Shown in pieces: positions 51,129-59,005 of a stretch of 59,005 bases of DNA (positions within the stretch are counted from its first letter, which is position 1; every line of letters begins with the position of its first letter). The notes under the pieces were generated by a model. The model ran no database searches. It was not told the origin of the DNA and saw only the letters and a list, made by a program, of their open reading frames with translations. The stretch covers positions 1 to 59,005 of the forward strand of contig CAMGZM010000015.1 of assembly GCA_946183145.1 (NCBI GenBank), written 5' to 3'. The stretch comes from an uncultured Fretibacterium sp. Lineage in GTDB: Bacteria; Synergistota; Synergistia; Synergistales; Aminobacteriaceae. The position numbers and the translations under genes were made by a program.

Positions 51129-53528
51129 TTACTCAGCTGACGACTCAGCCTCTGCTTTGTATTTGCACTTAGCGCAGTATATCGTTGAGCCTCTTCGGTA
51201 TAAATCTTCTCCGCATTCCGGGCATTTTTCACCCGCAGGACGATTCCACGAAACATAATCGCATTCAGGATAACGCGAACAGCCGTAAAACGTTCTCCCC
51301 TTTTTGCTCTTGCGCTGTACTATGTCGCCTTCTCCGCATTTGGGGCATGTTACGCCGATTTTGCTCAAGATGGGACGGGTATATTTGCACGCCGGATAAT
51401 TTGAGCACGCAATGAACTCCCCGAATCTCCCGCGTTTTTTCACTAAGTCATGGCCGCAATCCGGGCATAATTCGCCGATTGGTTCAGGTTCAGGCAATGG
51501 GACTTTGGGCGCGTCTTCTGCCTCATTGAGAGTCGCTGAAAATTCTCCCCAAAATTCGCTCACTACATCGAGCCATTTCCGAGAGGCTTCTTCTACCTCG
51601 TCAAGCTCTTTTTCCATCTGAGCCGTAAATCCTGCGTCAACGATTGATGACAAGTCTTTGCGGTTGAAGTACTGCGCTAAAAATTCGTCAACCGTCAAGC
51701 CCAGTGCTGTCGGGTAAAATCTCTTTTCCTCGTTCTTCTCGATATATCCGCGGGACTCTAACGTTCCTGCTATTGTCGCGTATGTTGAAGGCCGTCCGAC
51801 TCCGTTCTCCTCAAGCGTCTTGATTAATCCGGCCTCCGAATATCTTGCGGGCGGTTTCGTGTACTTCTTTTCGCTCTGAATGTCATTGAGAGTCAGAATT
51901 TCCCCCGATGAAATTTTCTCCAGTTCGCTCCCTTTAAGGTCAAGAGGCCACAAGAGGCTCCATCCGTCAAAAACTAATGTCTCGCCTTCCTGCTTTAACG
52001 TTACGCGGCCTGCTTCAGCTTTGAGGGTTGATTTTGCGGTTATTGCCGGGGTCATCTGGCTTGCTGTGAATCGTCTCCAGATCAGCGAGTAAAGTTTGTG
52101 CTGCTCAGGCGTAAGAGTCCCTTTCAGCGATTCGGGCGTTAATGTTATGTCGGTCGGGCGTATTGCCTCGTGCGCGTCCTGAATTTTCGCCTTGCTTGAT
52201 GAGCCGTAAACATTCGGGTTTTTCGGCAGATAATCCTTCTTGTAGTGCGAGAAAATATACTCACGGCATGACGCTATAGCCTCGTCGGAAATCCTGAGGC
52301 TGTCAGTTCGCATATACGTTATGAGTCCTATATGGCCGCGCCCGGGAATGTTCAGGCCCTCGTACAATGCCTGCGCGATTCTCATCGTGTGAGCTGGTAC
52401 AAAGCTGAGTTTTCTTGATGCTTCCTGCTGCAACGTGCTTGTTCTGAACGGCGCGGGGGCTGAGTGAGGGCTGTTCTTTGATTTGAACTCCGTAACAACA
52501 ATCTCATTTGCTTTTATCTCCGCAATAATCTCATTTGCTTTTTCCTCCGTGTCAATCAAAAGCGGCAATGTACCTTTCAGCAATGATTTTCCGTCAAGTT
52601 TATAGGGCTTAAGCTCGTATTTCCTCCCGTCATTCTCAGAAAACGCCGTAATCACAAAATACGGATCAGGTACAAACGACATAATTTCCCTCTCACGCTC
52701 ACAGATGAGATTCAGCGCGACAGACTGAACACGCCCTGCCGATAACCCGTAACGGATCTTCTTCCACAGCAGAGGGCTTAACGTATATCCCACAAGCCTG
52801 TCAAGAATCCTTCTGGCCTGCTGTGCGTCAACTTTGTTAGTGTCAATATAGTCCGGGTTCTGAACAGCGAGCTTCACGGCATTTTCTGTTATCTCGTAGA
52901 ATCTCACGCGGCATTTCTCAGCTAAATTCACTCCGAGAATGTCGGCCAAGTGCCACGCAATAGCTTCACCCTCTCTGTCAGGGTCAGAGGCAAGGAGAAT
53001 ATTTTTTGCGGATGACGCTAGTTTGAGAAGCTCATTCTTGAGGGCGGCTTTTCCCTTAACGAGTATGTATTCAGGCGTAAAACCGTTGTCGATGTCTATG
53101 GCCATTCTGCTTTTGGGAAGGTCTTTCATGTGGCCTTTGCTGGACTTGACGACATAATTTTTTCCGAGCATGTTCGAGAGGGTAGCGGCTTTTGACGGAG
53201 ACTCAACGATGATTAGAGTCTTGTTTGTCGATGAAGTTTTTGATGAGGATTTTGCGCCTGCCTTTTTGGGTTTTGCGGAAGATTTTGCGGCGGCCTTCTT
53301 AGTTTTTGCTGACGGAATTTTTGACGGTGATTCGGAGCTGTCAGCCTTCTTTTTTCTCGCGGGGGTTTTAGTTTTTGCTGCTGGAATTACGGTTGATATT
53401 GCTGACTCTTCAGGCTCTGACTCTAAAGCGGCCTTTACTCTTTTTGACAATGCTTTTTTCTTTGCGTCCTCTGTTTTTGGTGAGGATGCTTTTCTCACAG
53501 GTGAAATTTTGATTACCCCCAATTGCAA
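51129..53528 (-). CDS. topA: DNA topoisomerase I with basic N-terminal extension
   Basis: 799 residues as drawn from TTG 53526-53528; the start is uncertain (GTG a few codons on, reading RKASSPKTED, is possible). Core from about residue 102: Toprim TLIIVESPSKA, ASDPDREGEAIAWH acidic motif; active-site region GLITYMRTDSLRIS with the catalytic Tyr; VGRPSTYATI. Three C-terminal zinc ribbons (CPDCGHDL, CPKCGEGD, CPECGEDL) follow. It relaxes negative supercoils. About 100 residues before the core are Lys/Ala/Ser/Pro-rich and low in complexity (AKTKTPARKKKAD, KTKKAAAKSSAKPKKAGAKS), like a histone H1 tail. Family members normally start almost at the Toprim domain. Confidence 0.94.
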   Translation of the reverse strand: MQLGVIKISPVRKASSPKTEDAKKKALSKRVKAALESEPEESAISTVIPAAKTKTPARKKKADSSESPSKIPSAKTKKAAAKSSAKPKKAGAKSSSKTSSTNKTLIIVESPSKAATLSNMLGKNYVVKSSKGHMKDLPKSRMAIDIDNGFTPEYILVKGKAALKNELLKLASSAKNILLASDPDREGEAIAWHLADILGVNLAEKCRVRFYEITENAVKLAVQNPDYIDTNKVDAQQARRILDRLVGYTLSPLLWKKIRYGLSAGRVQSVALNLICEREREIMSFVPDPYFVITAFSENDGRKYELKPYKLDGKSLLKGTLPLLIDTEEKANEIIAEIKANEIVVTEFKSKNSPHSAPAPFRTSTLQQEASRKLSFVPAHTMRIAQALYEGLNIPGRGHIGLITYMRTDSLRISDEAIASCREYIFSHYKKDYLPKNPNVYGSSSKAKIQDAHEAIRPTDITLTPESLKGTLTPEQHKLYSLIWRRFTASQMTPAITAKSTLKAEAGRVTLKQEGETLVFDGWSLLWPLDLKGSELEKISSGEILTLNDIQSEKKYTKPPARYSEAGLIKTLEENGVGRPSTYATIAGTLESRGYIEKNEEKRFYPTALGLTVDEFLAQYFNRKDLSSIVDAGFTAQMEKELDEVEEASRKWLDVVSEFWGEFSATLNEAEDAPKVPLPEPEPIGELCPDCGHDLVKKRGRFGEFIACSNYPACKYTRPILSKIGVTCPKCGEGDIVQRKSKKGRTFYGCSRYPECDYVSWNRPAGEKCPECGEDLYRRGSTIYCAKCKYKAEAESSAE

Positions 53529-53564
53529 TTTTTGAACAGAGTAATTTATATCACATTTTTAGAA

Positions 53565-53570
53565 TATAAT
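53565..53570 (+). promoter_or_regulatory. -10 element of the TamB-like gene
   Basis: TATAAT in the 44-base gap between divergent topA and the TamB-like gene. Transcription would start near 53577, downstream of the first possible start codon (GTG 53573), which argues for a later start such as GTG 53603. No -35 at the proper distance. Confidence 0.4.
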
Positions 53571-53572
53571 TA

Positions 53573-56500
53573 GTGAAATTTTCTCAGGATGTGAATTTTA
53601 TCGTGCGTTTTATCGGCTCACTCATAAAATACTTGATATATATCTCCGTCATAACTGTTGCGGCGGGAGTCGCTCTCTTTTGGTTCGACACAGGCTCATG
53701 GCTCGTACACCCTCTTGCGGAACGTGCCGGGAGTTTCTTTCTTTCACCAATGAAACTCAAAATCCAGAACGTAAACGGCTCTCTGCGTAACGGCTATTCA
53801 CTTGACGGCTTGAGACTCTTTTCGGGCGACAAAGATCTGCTCACTCTCAATCATTTCTCCGTGAGTCCTGACTGGGATTTAGTGCTTGCGGGCATGGACG
53901 GACTCCCCTTCATCAGGTCTCTCAACGTGAACGGAGTCAGCACTGACCTTGACAGCGTTATGATGATAGCTTCAGTTTTTCCCCCGTCATCAGAGAACAA
54001 GCCCGAACCAGTCGCAGAACCTTTTGACCTGAGACTCAATCCTGCAAACATTTCCGTGAAGGATATATTTTTCGGGAGTCCATATGCTAATCTCAAACTT
54101 GACGCGTTGACTCTCAATGAGTCCGGGAAATTCCTCCTTGACGCAAAACTATCATCACGCGACAACGTATTACCCTTGAGGGCGAATGCGAGTCTCAATC
54201 TCTCACGGCTTGAAGTCATGAACTCCGATATACGGATAGGCTCAAAAGGAACGGGGAAAATTGTCGGGAAATTACAGCCCGTTGACGCAAAATTATTCCT
54301 GACTGCTATACAGCTTGGTGATTTCACGAGGCTAATATCACCCGACATGAAAGCATCAGGACGGATTGACGCGAAAATCACCGCAAAGGACAATGACGGA
54401 GCAGTTTCAGCTTCAGGAGTCGTATCAATGCCGCGCGCTGAAGTAATGAACATACCGCTGAATTTCCGGCTTCCGTTTACGTGGAACGGCAAAAACATTT
54501 TCACGCTTGATGACGCTTCACTAAGCACAAAGGCGGCGGGAATCTCTCTCAGCTTATCGGGCGACATTGAGCGGATGAGATTTTCGGCAAAAGGCGAGGG
54601 CAAAAATATATCTCTCACAGAAATAGGGAGTCTCTTTGCTCCTGACGTGAAACTTAAAGGTGAAAACGGCCATGTGAAATTTGACGTTGCAACAGAGTAC
54701 ACAGAAGACGTTATGAAGATGCTTCTTCAGCGCACAAGGGCATCAATCGCGGCAAATATCCCCTCAGTTACGGCGATGGGCATAAAGACAGCGGAGAATC
54801 TCACAGCAAACGTGAAACTTATCCCCAATCAGCCGCCAAAAATCGCGATGGGCGGAAAAGCATTCGGGGGAAAAATTTTCGCGCGCGGCGAGGCAACAGA
54901 AGACTCTGAAGGCAATATTCTCCCTCACAGCGTCATAATGTCTATTGTCGGGCTGGATCTTCCGTCAGTAATCGGGACATTCCCCGAAATCGCAAAGCAA
55001 ATCGGCAAAACTTCCGGCAAAATCACAGCAACCGTGAAAATCTCTGAGGCTCTCAACGTTACAGGCAAAATCACATCTGACAGACTCAGCGCATACGGCG
55101 TAACTTTGTCCGGGCTTAATGCTGACATGAATTATGACGTTGCGAACAGCACGGCGGAGCTTCAAGATTTTTCTGCGAACATGGGCAAAGGCCGAATCAC
55201 AGCAGACGCGGCGGCAAATCTCGCAGAAGGGACTTTCACGGCAAATGCTGACGCGAACAACATAACGCTGGGCACAATCCCAATGCTGAGGGGCGTATCA
55301 GGCGCGTATTCTCTCAAGGCTAAATCATCGGGGAATTTCAACGACATAAACACGATAACGGCGGACGCACTTTTGACGGCACGCAACGCAGGCTACGAGA
55401 AAATCACAAAGGGAAATATAGATATACCCGTAACATTTTCGCGTGGAGTCGTGAGAGTCTCAGACGCAAGCATAAGATTTCCGGGAAGTTCGGCAAAAGT
55501 CAGGGCAGAAGCGAACATCAACACCGGGACTTTTTCGGCAAATGCTGACGCTGACAATTTAGACCTGCGATTCATTCCTCGGCTCAAAGACTTGAGGGGG
55601 AAATATTCTCTCACTGCTGACGCTTCCGGGAATTTCTACAACACTAAGACGATAACGGGCAGCGCGCTCTTGACGGCTCAGAATGCGGGCTATTCGTCCT
55701 ACAGAATCGGGAACGCTGAAATACCCGCAACATTCCGCAACAACATTTTGACGGTCAGCAACGCTCATGCAGAACTCCCAAAAGGCTCGGCGAGTCTTAA
55801 TGCAGAAGTCAACCTCAACAACTCGACATTGAAAGCAAACGCAGACGTTCAGAATCTGGAGCTTGGATTCATTCCTGACCTGAAAGACGTAAAGGGGCGT
55901 TACTCGCTTATGGCTGATGCTTCCGGGAAATTCACCGACATTAACGCGATAACCGTAAACGCTTCACTTTCGGCGCAAAACGCAGGATTTCAGGAGATGA
56001 GATTCGGAAATGCTGATATACCCGTGTCATTCAAGAACGGAGTCTTGACCATCAACGGCGCAAAAGCATCATTACCGGGCGGAAATCTCAGCGCAAAAGG
56101 AACGGTAAACATCAGGAACATGAATAACCCGCTGTTAGATGTTACGGCTTCAACGGGAGGGATAAACATAGCCCAGCTTCTTGACGGCCTCAACATTAAC
56201 GACGTTCCAGCAGCGGGAAATATCAAGGGCAGTGTATCAGTGAAGGGACGCGCCGACAATCCGAGAGTCTCAGCGGCAGTAAACGCAGCGAATATTGACA
56301 TCAAAGCCGCCGAAATGGTGAAGATACCAAGCGCGAATATTGTTGCTGACGGTGATATGAAGCGTATAAACATCGTCAAGCTCAATGCGAAAGTAAACGG
56401 CTCAGAGATTAACGGCACCGGGAAAATTCTCCCCGACATGAACGACATAATGTCAACAGGAGTAGACGTTGAGACGACAATCAAGCACCTTGACTTGAAA

Positions 56501-57847
56501 GCGTTGCTGAAGAACTTTATGCAGAAAGCTCCCGTTGAAGGAGTAATTGACGCAATAGCGGGTGTTACAGGGACGATTGACCAGCCTACAGCATATTTGA
56601 AGCTCACAAGGCCGGTGCTTTACCAGAAATCCGAGATTCACGACATCGCCGTAAGCGTGAGATCCCCGGAGCCTAATCACTTCCTCATAAACGGTAAAGC
56701 AAGAATAGACAACTTCAAGCCGGAGTCAGACATTGACATACAGATAAAGGATGACGGTATATATTACACGGTCAACACAAAGCCCCTCGACATTGAGAGC
56801 GCAATAGAGTCGCAAATGCCCGAAATGGCCGGAATCGCAAAGGGATTCGCAACAGTAAGCGTAAAAGGCAGCACAAAGCCCCACGACAATATATCGATAA
56901 ACGCAAGGTCAAGAGCAATAACAGTAATGGACAAGATAAAAATTACGGACATAAACATACCAGTGAAATATATTATGGACAGCGGAAGAGTCCAAATGCG
57001 TAAAGCACGCGCCGAACTCAGCGGGGGGATAATCGAGTCTCAGTTTGACCTTGACACCGCCACAAACGAATGGGCCGGCCATGCTGAAATCTCACATCTT
57101 GATTTCGGGAAATTAGCACAGCCGTTTATGCCTGAAGGGGAATTAGTCGGCACTGTTGACGGCCATGTAGATATGAACGGAAGCTCGCCTATGGGAATGT
57201 CGCTGAATTTTGCTGAAGGAAGATTCAAGACTGGGTCGGGCTGTATTCAGAAAGTCGAGGCACTGAAACACATAACGCCGACGGAGAAAATAACGTTTGA
57301 GGAAATAAGCGGTTCATTCTTCTGGAACGGAAAGGATTTGTTCCTCAACCCCGGAACAGGAGCGCGGGCAGGAATTGATGAGCCATTGTACAGATATTTC
57401 ACCGTCAACGGCTCAGCGGGAATCCCGGGTAAGGGAATGAGGCTGCTATTTGACGGACGTTTTGACATGAAGATTCTTGACCGTCTTTTAGGTGCGATGA
57501 AGGGAGTCTTTCAGTACATGACGGGGAGTCTTGCGAGAAATGTTTTGCGTGATGCCGCAAGCAGGGTTATGGGCTTTCAAGGCCGCGACTATCAGAATGT
57601 ATCATTCACGCTGACTAATGCGTCGGGAAAAATTGCGCTCCAAGATTTGAAGGTTACGAAACCGATAGAAGACTTTTTGCCGATAGACATCCTCAACAAT
57701 GACCAGGAGAAGCAGAAAGAGACAACGCAGTTCAAGATGAGCTTCAAACTTCCTGTAGGAGAGGGCGCGCCGAGTGCGGAAGAAGAGTCAACAACGGATC
57801 AGTTCAAGCGTCAGTTGATAGATAATCTCTTCAACATCGGAATGTAA
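53573..57847 (+). CDS. TamB-like AsmA-family outer membrane biogenesis protein
   Basis: Up to 1424 residues; start uncertain (GTG 53573, or GTG 53603 after AGGATG). One N-terminal membrane segment (LIKYLIYISVITVAAGVALFWF) anchors it in the inner membrane. The periplasmic remainder is repetitive beta strand, as expected for a long lipid-conducting groove. The C-terminal region has DUF490/TamB-like features: GYLKLTRPVLYQKSEI-like strands, GSFFWNGKDLFLNPGTGARA and a final helical ...QLIDNLFNIGM. Three tandem 99-residue repeats lie near residues 548-845. TamB/YhdP-type proteins move phospholipids to the outer membrane or help BamA-family export. A TamA/BamA partner is not adjacent. The acyltransferase gene follows after 21 bases. 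Confidence 0.75.
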   Translation: MKFSQDVNFIVRFIGSLIKYLIYISVITVAAGVALFWFDTGSWLVHPLAERAGSFFLSPMKLKIQNVNGSLRNGYSLDGLRLFSGDKDLLTLNHFSVSPDWDLVLAGMDGLPFIRSLNVNGVSTDLDSVMMIASVFPPSSENKPEPVAEPFDLRLNPANISVKDIFFGSPYANLKLDALTLNESGKFLLDAKLSSRDNVLPLRANASLNLSRLEVMNSDIRIGSKGTGKIVGKLQPVDAKLFLTAIQLGDFTRLISPDMKASGRIDAKITAKDNDGAVSASGVVSMPRAEVMNIPLNFRLPFTWNGKNIFTLDDASLSTKAAGISLSLSGDIERMRFSAKGEGKNISLTEIGSLFAPDVKLKGENGHVKFDVATEYTEDVMKMLLQRTRASIAANIPSVTAMGIKTAENLTANVKLIPNQPPKIAMGGKAFGGKIFARGEATEDSEGNILPHSVIMSIVGLDLPSVIGTFPEIAKQIGKTSGKITATVKISEALNVTGKITSDRLSAYGVTLSGLNADMNYDVANSTAELQDFSANMGKGRITADAAANLAEGTFTANADANNITLGTIPMLRGVSGAYSLKAKSSGNFNDINTITADALLTARNAGYEKITKGNIDIPVTFSRGVVRVSDASIRFPGSSAKVRAEANINTGTFSANADADNLDLRFIPRLKDLRGKYSLTADASGNFYNTKTITGSALLTAQNAGYSSYRIGNAEIPATFRNNILTVSNAHAELPKGSASLNAEVNLNNSTLKANADVQNLELGFIPDLKDVKGRYSLMADASGKFTDINAITVNASLSAQNAGFQEMRFGNADIPVSFKNGVLTINGAKASLPGGNLSAKGTVNIRNMNNPLLDVTASTGGINIAQLLDGLNINDVPAAGNIKGSVSVKGRADNPRVSAAVNAANIDIKAAEMVKIPSANIVADGDMKRINIVKLNAKVNGSEINGTGKILPDMNDIMSTGVDVETTIKHLDLKALLKNFMQKAPVEGVIDAIAGVTGTIDQPTAYLKLTRPVLYQKSEIHDIAVSVRSPEPNHFLINGKARIDNFKPESDIDIQIKDDGIYYTVNTKPLDIESAIESQMPEMAGIAKGFATVSVKGSTKPHDNISINARSRAITVMDKIKITDINIPVKYIMDSGRVQMRKARAELSGGIIESQFDLDTATNEWAGHAEISHLDFGKLAQPFMPEGELVGTVDGHVDMNGSSPMGMSLNFAEGRFKTGSGCIQKVEALKHITPTEKITFEEISGSFFWNGKDLFLNPGTGARAGIDEPLYRYFTVNGSAGIPGKGMRLLFDGRFDMKILDRLLGAMKGVFQYMTGSLARNVLRDAASRVMGFQGRDYQNVSFTLTNASGKIALQDLKVTKPIEDFLPIDILNNDQEKQKETTQFKMSFKLPVGEGAPSAEEESTTDQFKRQLIDNLFNIGM
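55214..56104 (+). repeat. three tandem 297-bp (99-residue) repeats in the TamB-like gene
   Basis: Units begin at 55214, 55511 and 55808, each exactly 297 bases. Shared landmarks per unit: a N-x-x-x-G/S-T-x-x-A-N-A-D strand, IP.L....G.YSL.A..SG.F, a DINTIT-type segment, L.A.NAG, a G N-I-P stretch and a LP/FPG end. A partial fourth unit starts after 56104. Protein identity is high enough to indicate fairly recent duplication, so copy number may vary between strains. Confidence 0.85.
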
Positions 57848-57868
57848 TTTTTCAGAGGTGCGCATAAG

Positions 57869-58891
57869 ATGACAGACGAGAGCAGATATTACTACTTTGA
57901 CTTTTTGCGGGTAGTTGGTGCATTTGCGGTGATTGTGATTCATGTTGCAGCGTCAAAATGGTACATAACGGATATTCACACGTTTGAATGGGAAACGATG
58001 AATTTTTACGACAGCATAGTACGCTGGGCAGTTCCTGTTTTCGTGATGATAAGCGGCGCGTTGTTCCTCAGCAGGGATATACCCGTCAGGAAAATTTACG
58101 GCAAGTACATATTCAGGATATTCACGGCGTTTGTAGTATGGTCATTTTTCTATGTGTGCTTGAATTGCGTTGATATGGGTATACTGGGTGTAGATTTTAT
58201 TGAGGGGCGTTTTCTTCACATGTGGTTTTTGTTCCTGATTGCAGGGCTGTATATGATTGTGCCGTTTGTGAAGAAAATTGCGGAGTCCGAGTCTCTCACA
58301 AAATATTTTCTTGTGCTTGCGTTTTTCTTCGCGTTTCTTTTTCCTGAAACTGTCAACATCATTTCAGTATTCTCAGAGGAGTACGGGAAATTTGCCGGGA
58401 CATTTGCAGATCATTTTCACCTTAAGTTTGTAGGAGGGTTCACCGGGTATTTTCTCTTGGGATATGTCTTGAACAATGCGCGGATTTCAAGGAGAGCCGA
58501 ACGCGTGATATATTTTGCGGGGATTGCAGGATTTGCGGCAACGATGTTTATGACTCTTTATGCTTCGCTGTTCATTGGCAAACCTTCCGAAAAATTTTAC
58601 AGTAGCTATGCTGTAAATGTCATGTTTGAAGCGGTAAGTGTATTTGTGTTCTTCAAGGCAAAATTCAACCGGCCTTCGCGAATAATCCGGGCATTGTCGC
58701 AGTATTCATTCGGTGCGTACCTTGTTCATGTTGCTGTGATAGGTCTTATTACTAATAAGCTCGGACTTAATACGCTGACGTTCAATCCGCTGCTTTCCAT
58801 TCCTGTAATTTCTGTGATCGTATTTGTGATCTCGTTCGGAATTTCCGCAGCACTGAATCATATTCCCGTTCTCAAAAAATATATCGTGTGA
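57869..58891 (+). CDS. acyltransferase 3 family membrane protein
   Basis: 340 residues, SD AGAGGTGCG. About ten hydrophobic segments. The family signature is at the N-terminus: YYYFDFLRVVGAFAVIVIHVA, with the conserved R and H needed for acyl transfer, and a following WAVPVFVMISGALFLSR segment. The pattern fits OafA/WecH/NodX-type enzymes that add O-acetyl or other acyl groups to surface sugars. It lies behind the TamB-like gene and just before the gene with the 7-bp repeat, so this may be a surface-modification locus. Confidence 0.85.
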   Translation: MTDESRYYYFDFLRVVGAFAVIVIHVAASKWYITDIHTFEWETMNFYDSIVRWAVPVFVMISGALFLSRDIPVRKIYGKYIFRIFTAFVVWSFFYVCLNCVDMGILGVDFIEGRFLHMWFLFLIAGLYMIVPFVKKIAESESLTKYFLVLAFFFAFLFPETVNIISVFSEEYGKFAGTFADHFHLKFVGGFTGYFLLGYVLNNARISRRAERVIYFAGIAGFAATMFMTLYASLFIGKPSEKFYSSYAVNVMFEAVSVFVFFKAKFNRPSRIIRALSQYSFGAYLVHVAVIGLITNKLGLNTLTFNPLLSIPVISVIVFVISFGISAALNHIPVLKKYIV

Positions 58892-58933
58892 ATTAAGCAG
58901 TATTGCTCTTGAAATTTTTAGGAGGCGCATAAA

Positions 58934-59005
58934 ATGATAATCGAGACAGCAGACAGCAGACAGCAGACAGCAGACAGCAGACAGCAGACAGCAGACAGCA
59001 GACAG
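58934..59005 (+). CDS. start of a gene opening with a 7-bp repeat (partial)
   Basis: ATG at 58934 has a good SD (AGGAGGCGC, 6-7 bases away). After MIIE the frame runs into the ACAGCAG repeat, giving a cycle of T-A-D-S-R-Q-Q with no stop in any of the three frames. It continues past the window end, so the product is unknown. The SD and start codon make it unlikely to be a chance repeat in noncoding DNA. Confidence 0.55.
   Translation, partial: MIIETADSRQQTADSRQQTADSRQ
58946..59005 (+). repeat. heptanucleotide tandem repeat (ACAGCAG)n
   Basis: Sixty bases, eight full units plus four bases, perfect throughout, running off the end of the window. A 7-base unit changes the reading frame with each gain or loss, unlike trinucleotide repeats. 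Confidence 0.95.

Noticed and set aside
53532-53570. TTGAAC plus TATAAT as a full sigma-70 promoter for the TamB-like gene
   Set aside because: Spacing of 27 bases is too long; only the -10 is kept.
53851-54702. Long minus-strand open frame (about 283 codons) opposite the TamB-like gene
   Set aside because: It has no SD or family similarity and mirrors the codon pattern of the real gene; a shadow frame.
58946-59005. CRISPR array
   Set aside because: Units are 7 bases, perfect and without spacers.

Overview
The window is from a member of the phylum Synergistota. The clearest marker is a Synergist-CTERM-type C-terminal signal (Gly-rich stretch, Cys, hydrophobic segment, RRR) inside the CAP-domain protein at 37464-39563. 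It appears chromosomal and carries part of an integrated contractile-tailed (P2-like) phage. Gene calls and starts were read by eye from translation, Shine-Dalgarno (SD) sequences and spacing; no database was searched.

Region 1 (1-17.3 kb, mostly plus strand) is a late tail operon: sheath, tube, a tail-assembly chaperone with a -1 frameshift site, tape measure, gpX, holin, gpD, gpV, gpU, gpW, gpJ, gpI and fibre genes. Five positions between these genes carry antisense cassettes encoding very small membrane proteins. Each cassette has its own -10 element just upstream of the next tail gene. Region 2 (17.3-21.2 kb, minus strand) is the early or replication block: a small unknown protein, a Toprim/SF3 primase-helicase, a double AlpA-like DNA-binding protein and an SSB-like protein. 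It converges on the late genes. No integrase, head genes or att sites are visible; the phage (or tailocin) continues off the left edge.

Region 3 (21.2-37.3 kb) is host chromosome: a 1018-residue RNA-binding/HEPN-like protein directly behind purL, sbcD-sbcC, a tRNA-Pro(CGG), an EF-G paralogue, an ATP-grasp enzyme and two genes of unknown role. Region 4 (37.4-46 kb) holds the double CAP-domain protein and a galactose uptake and use cluster (two MglB-like binding proteins, mglA, mglC, galK) with an orphan antitoxin-like gene. Region 5 (46-50.1 kb) is an unrecognised three-gene module (CoiA-like zinc-finger protein, coiled-coil protein with a degenerate ATPase-like segment, small partner) split by a highly structured noncoding segment that resembles a TnpB-associated omega-RNA without tnpB. 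Region 6 (50.1-59 kb) has rsfS, a Sel1-repeat membrane protein, topA with an unusual basic N-terminal extension, a TamB-like protein with three exact-period 99-residue repeats, an acyltransferase, and the start of a gene opening with a 7-bp tandem repeat, a likely phase-variable locus.

Across the whole window the octamer CGGCCATG/CATGGCCG occurs about 47 times by hand count, on both strands, against roughly 2 expected. This is the strongest sequence signal that no gene explains. The other most interesting points are the repeated antisense membrane-protein cassettes and the LSm/cold-shock/HEPN-like protein.
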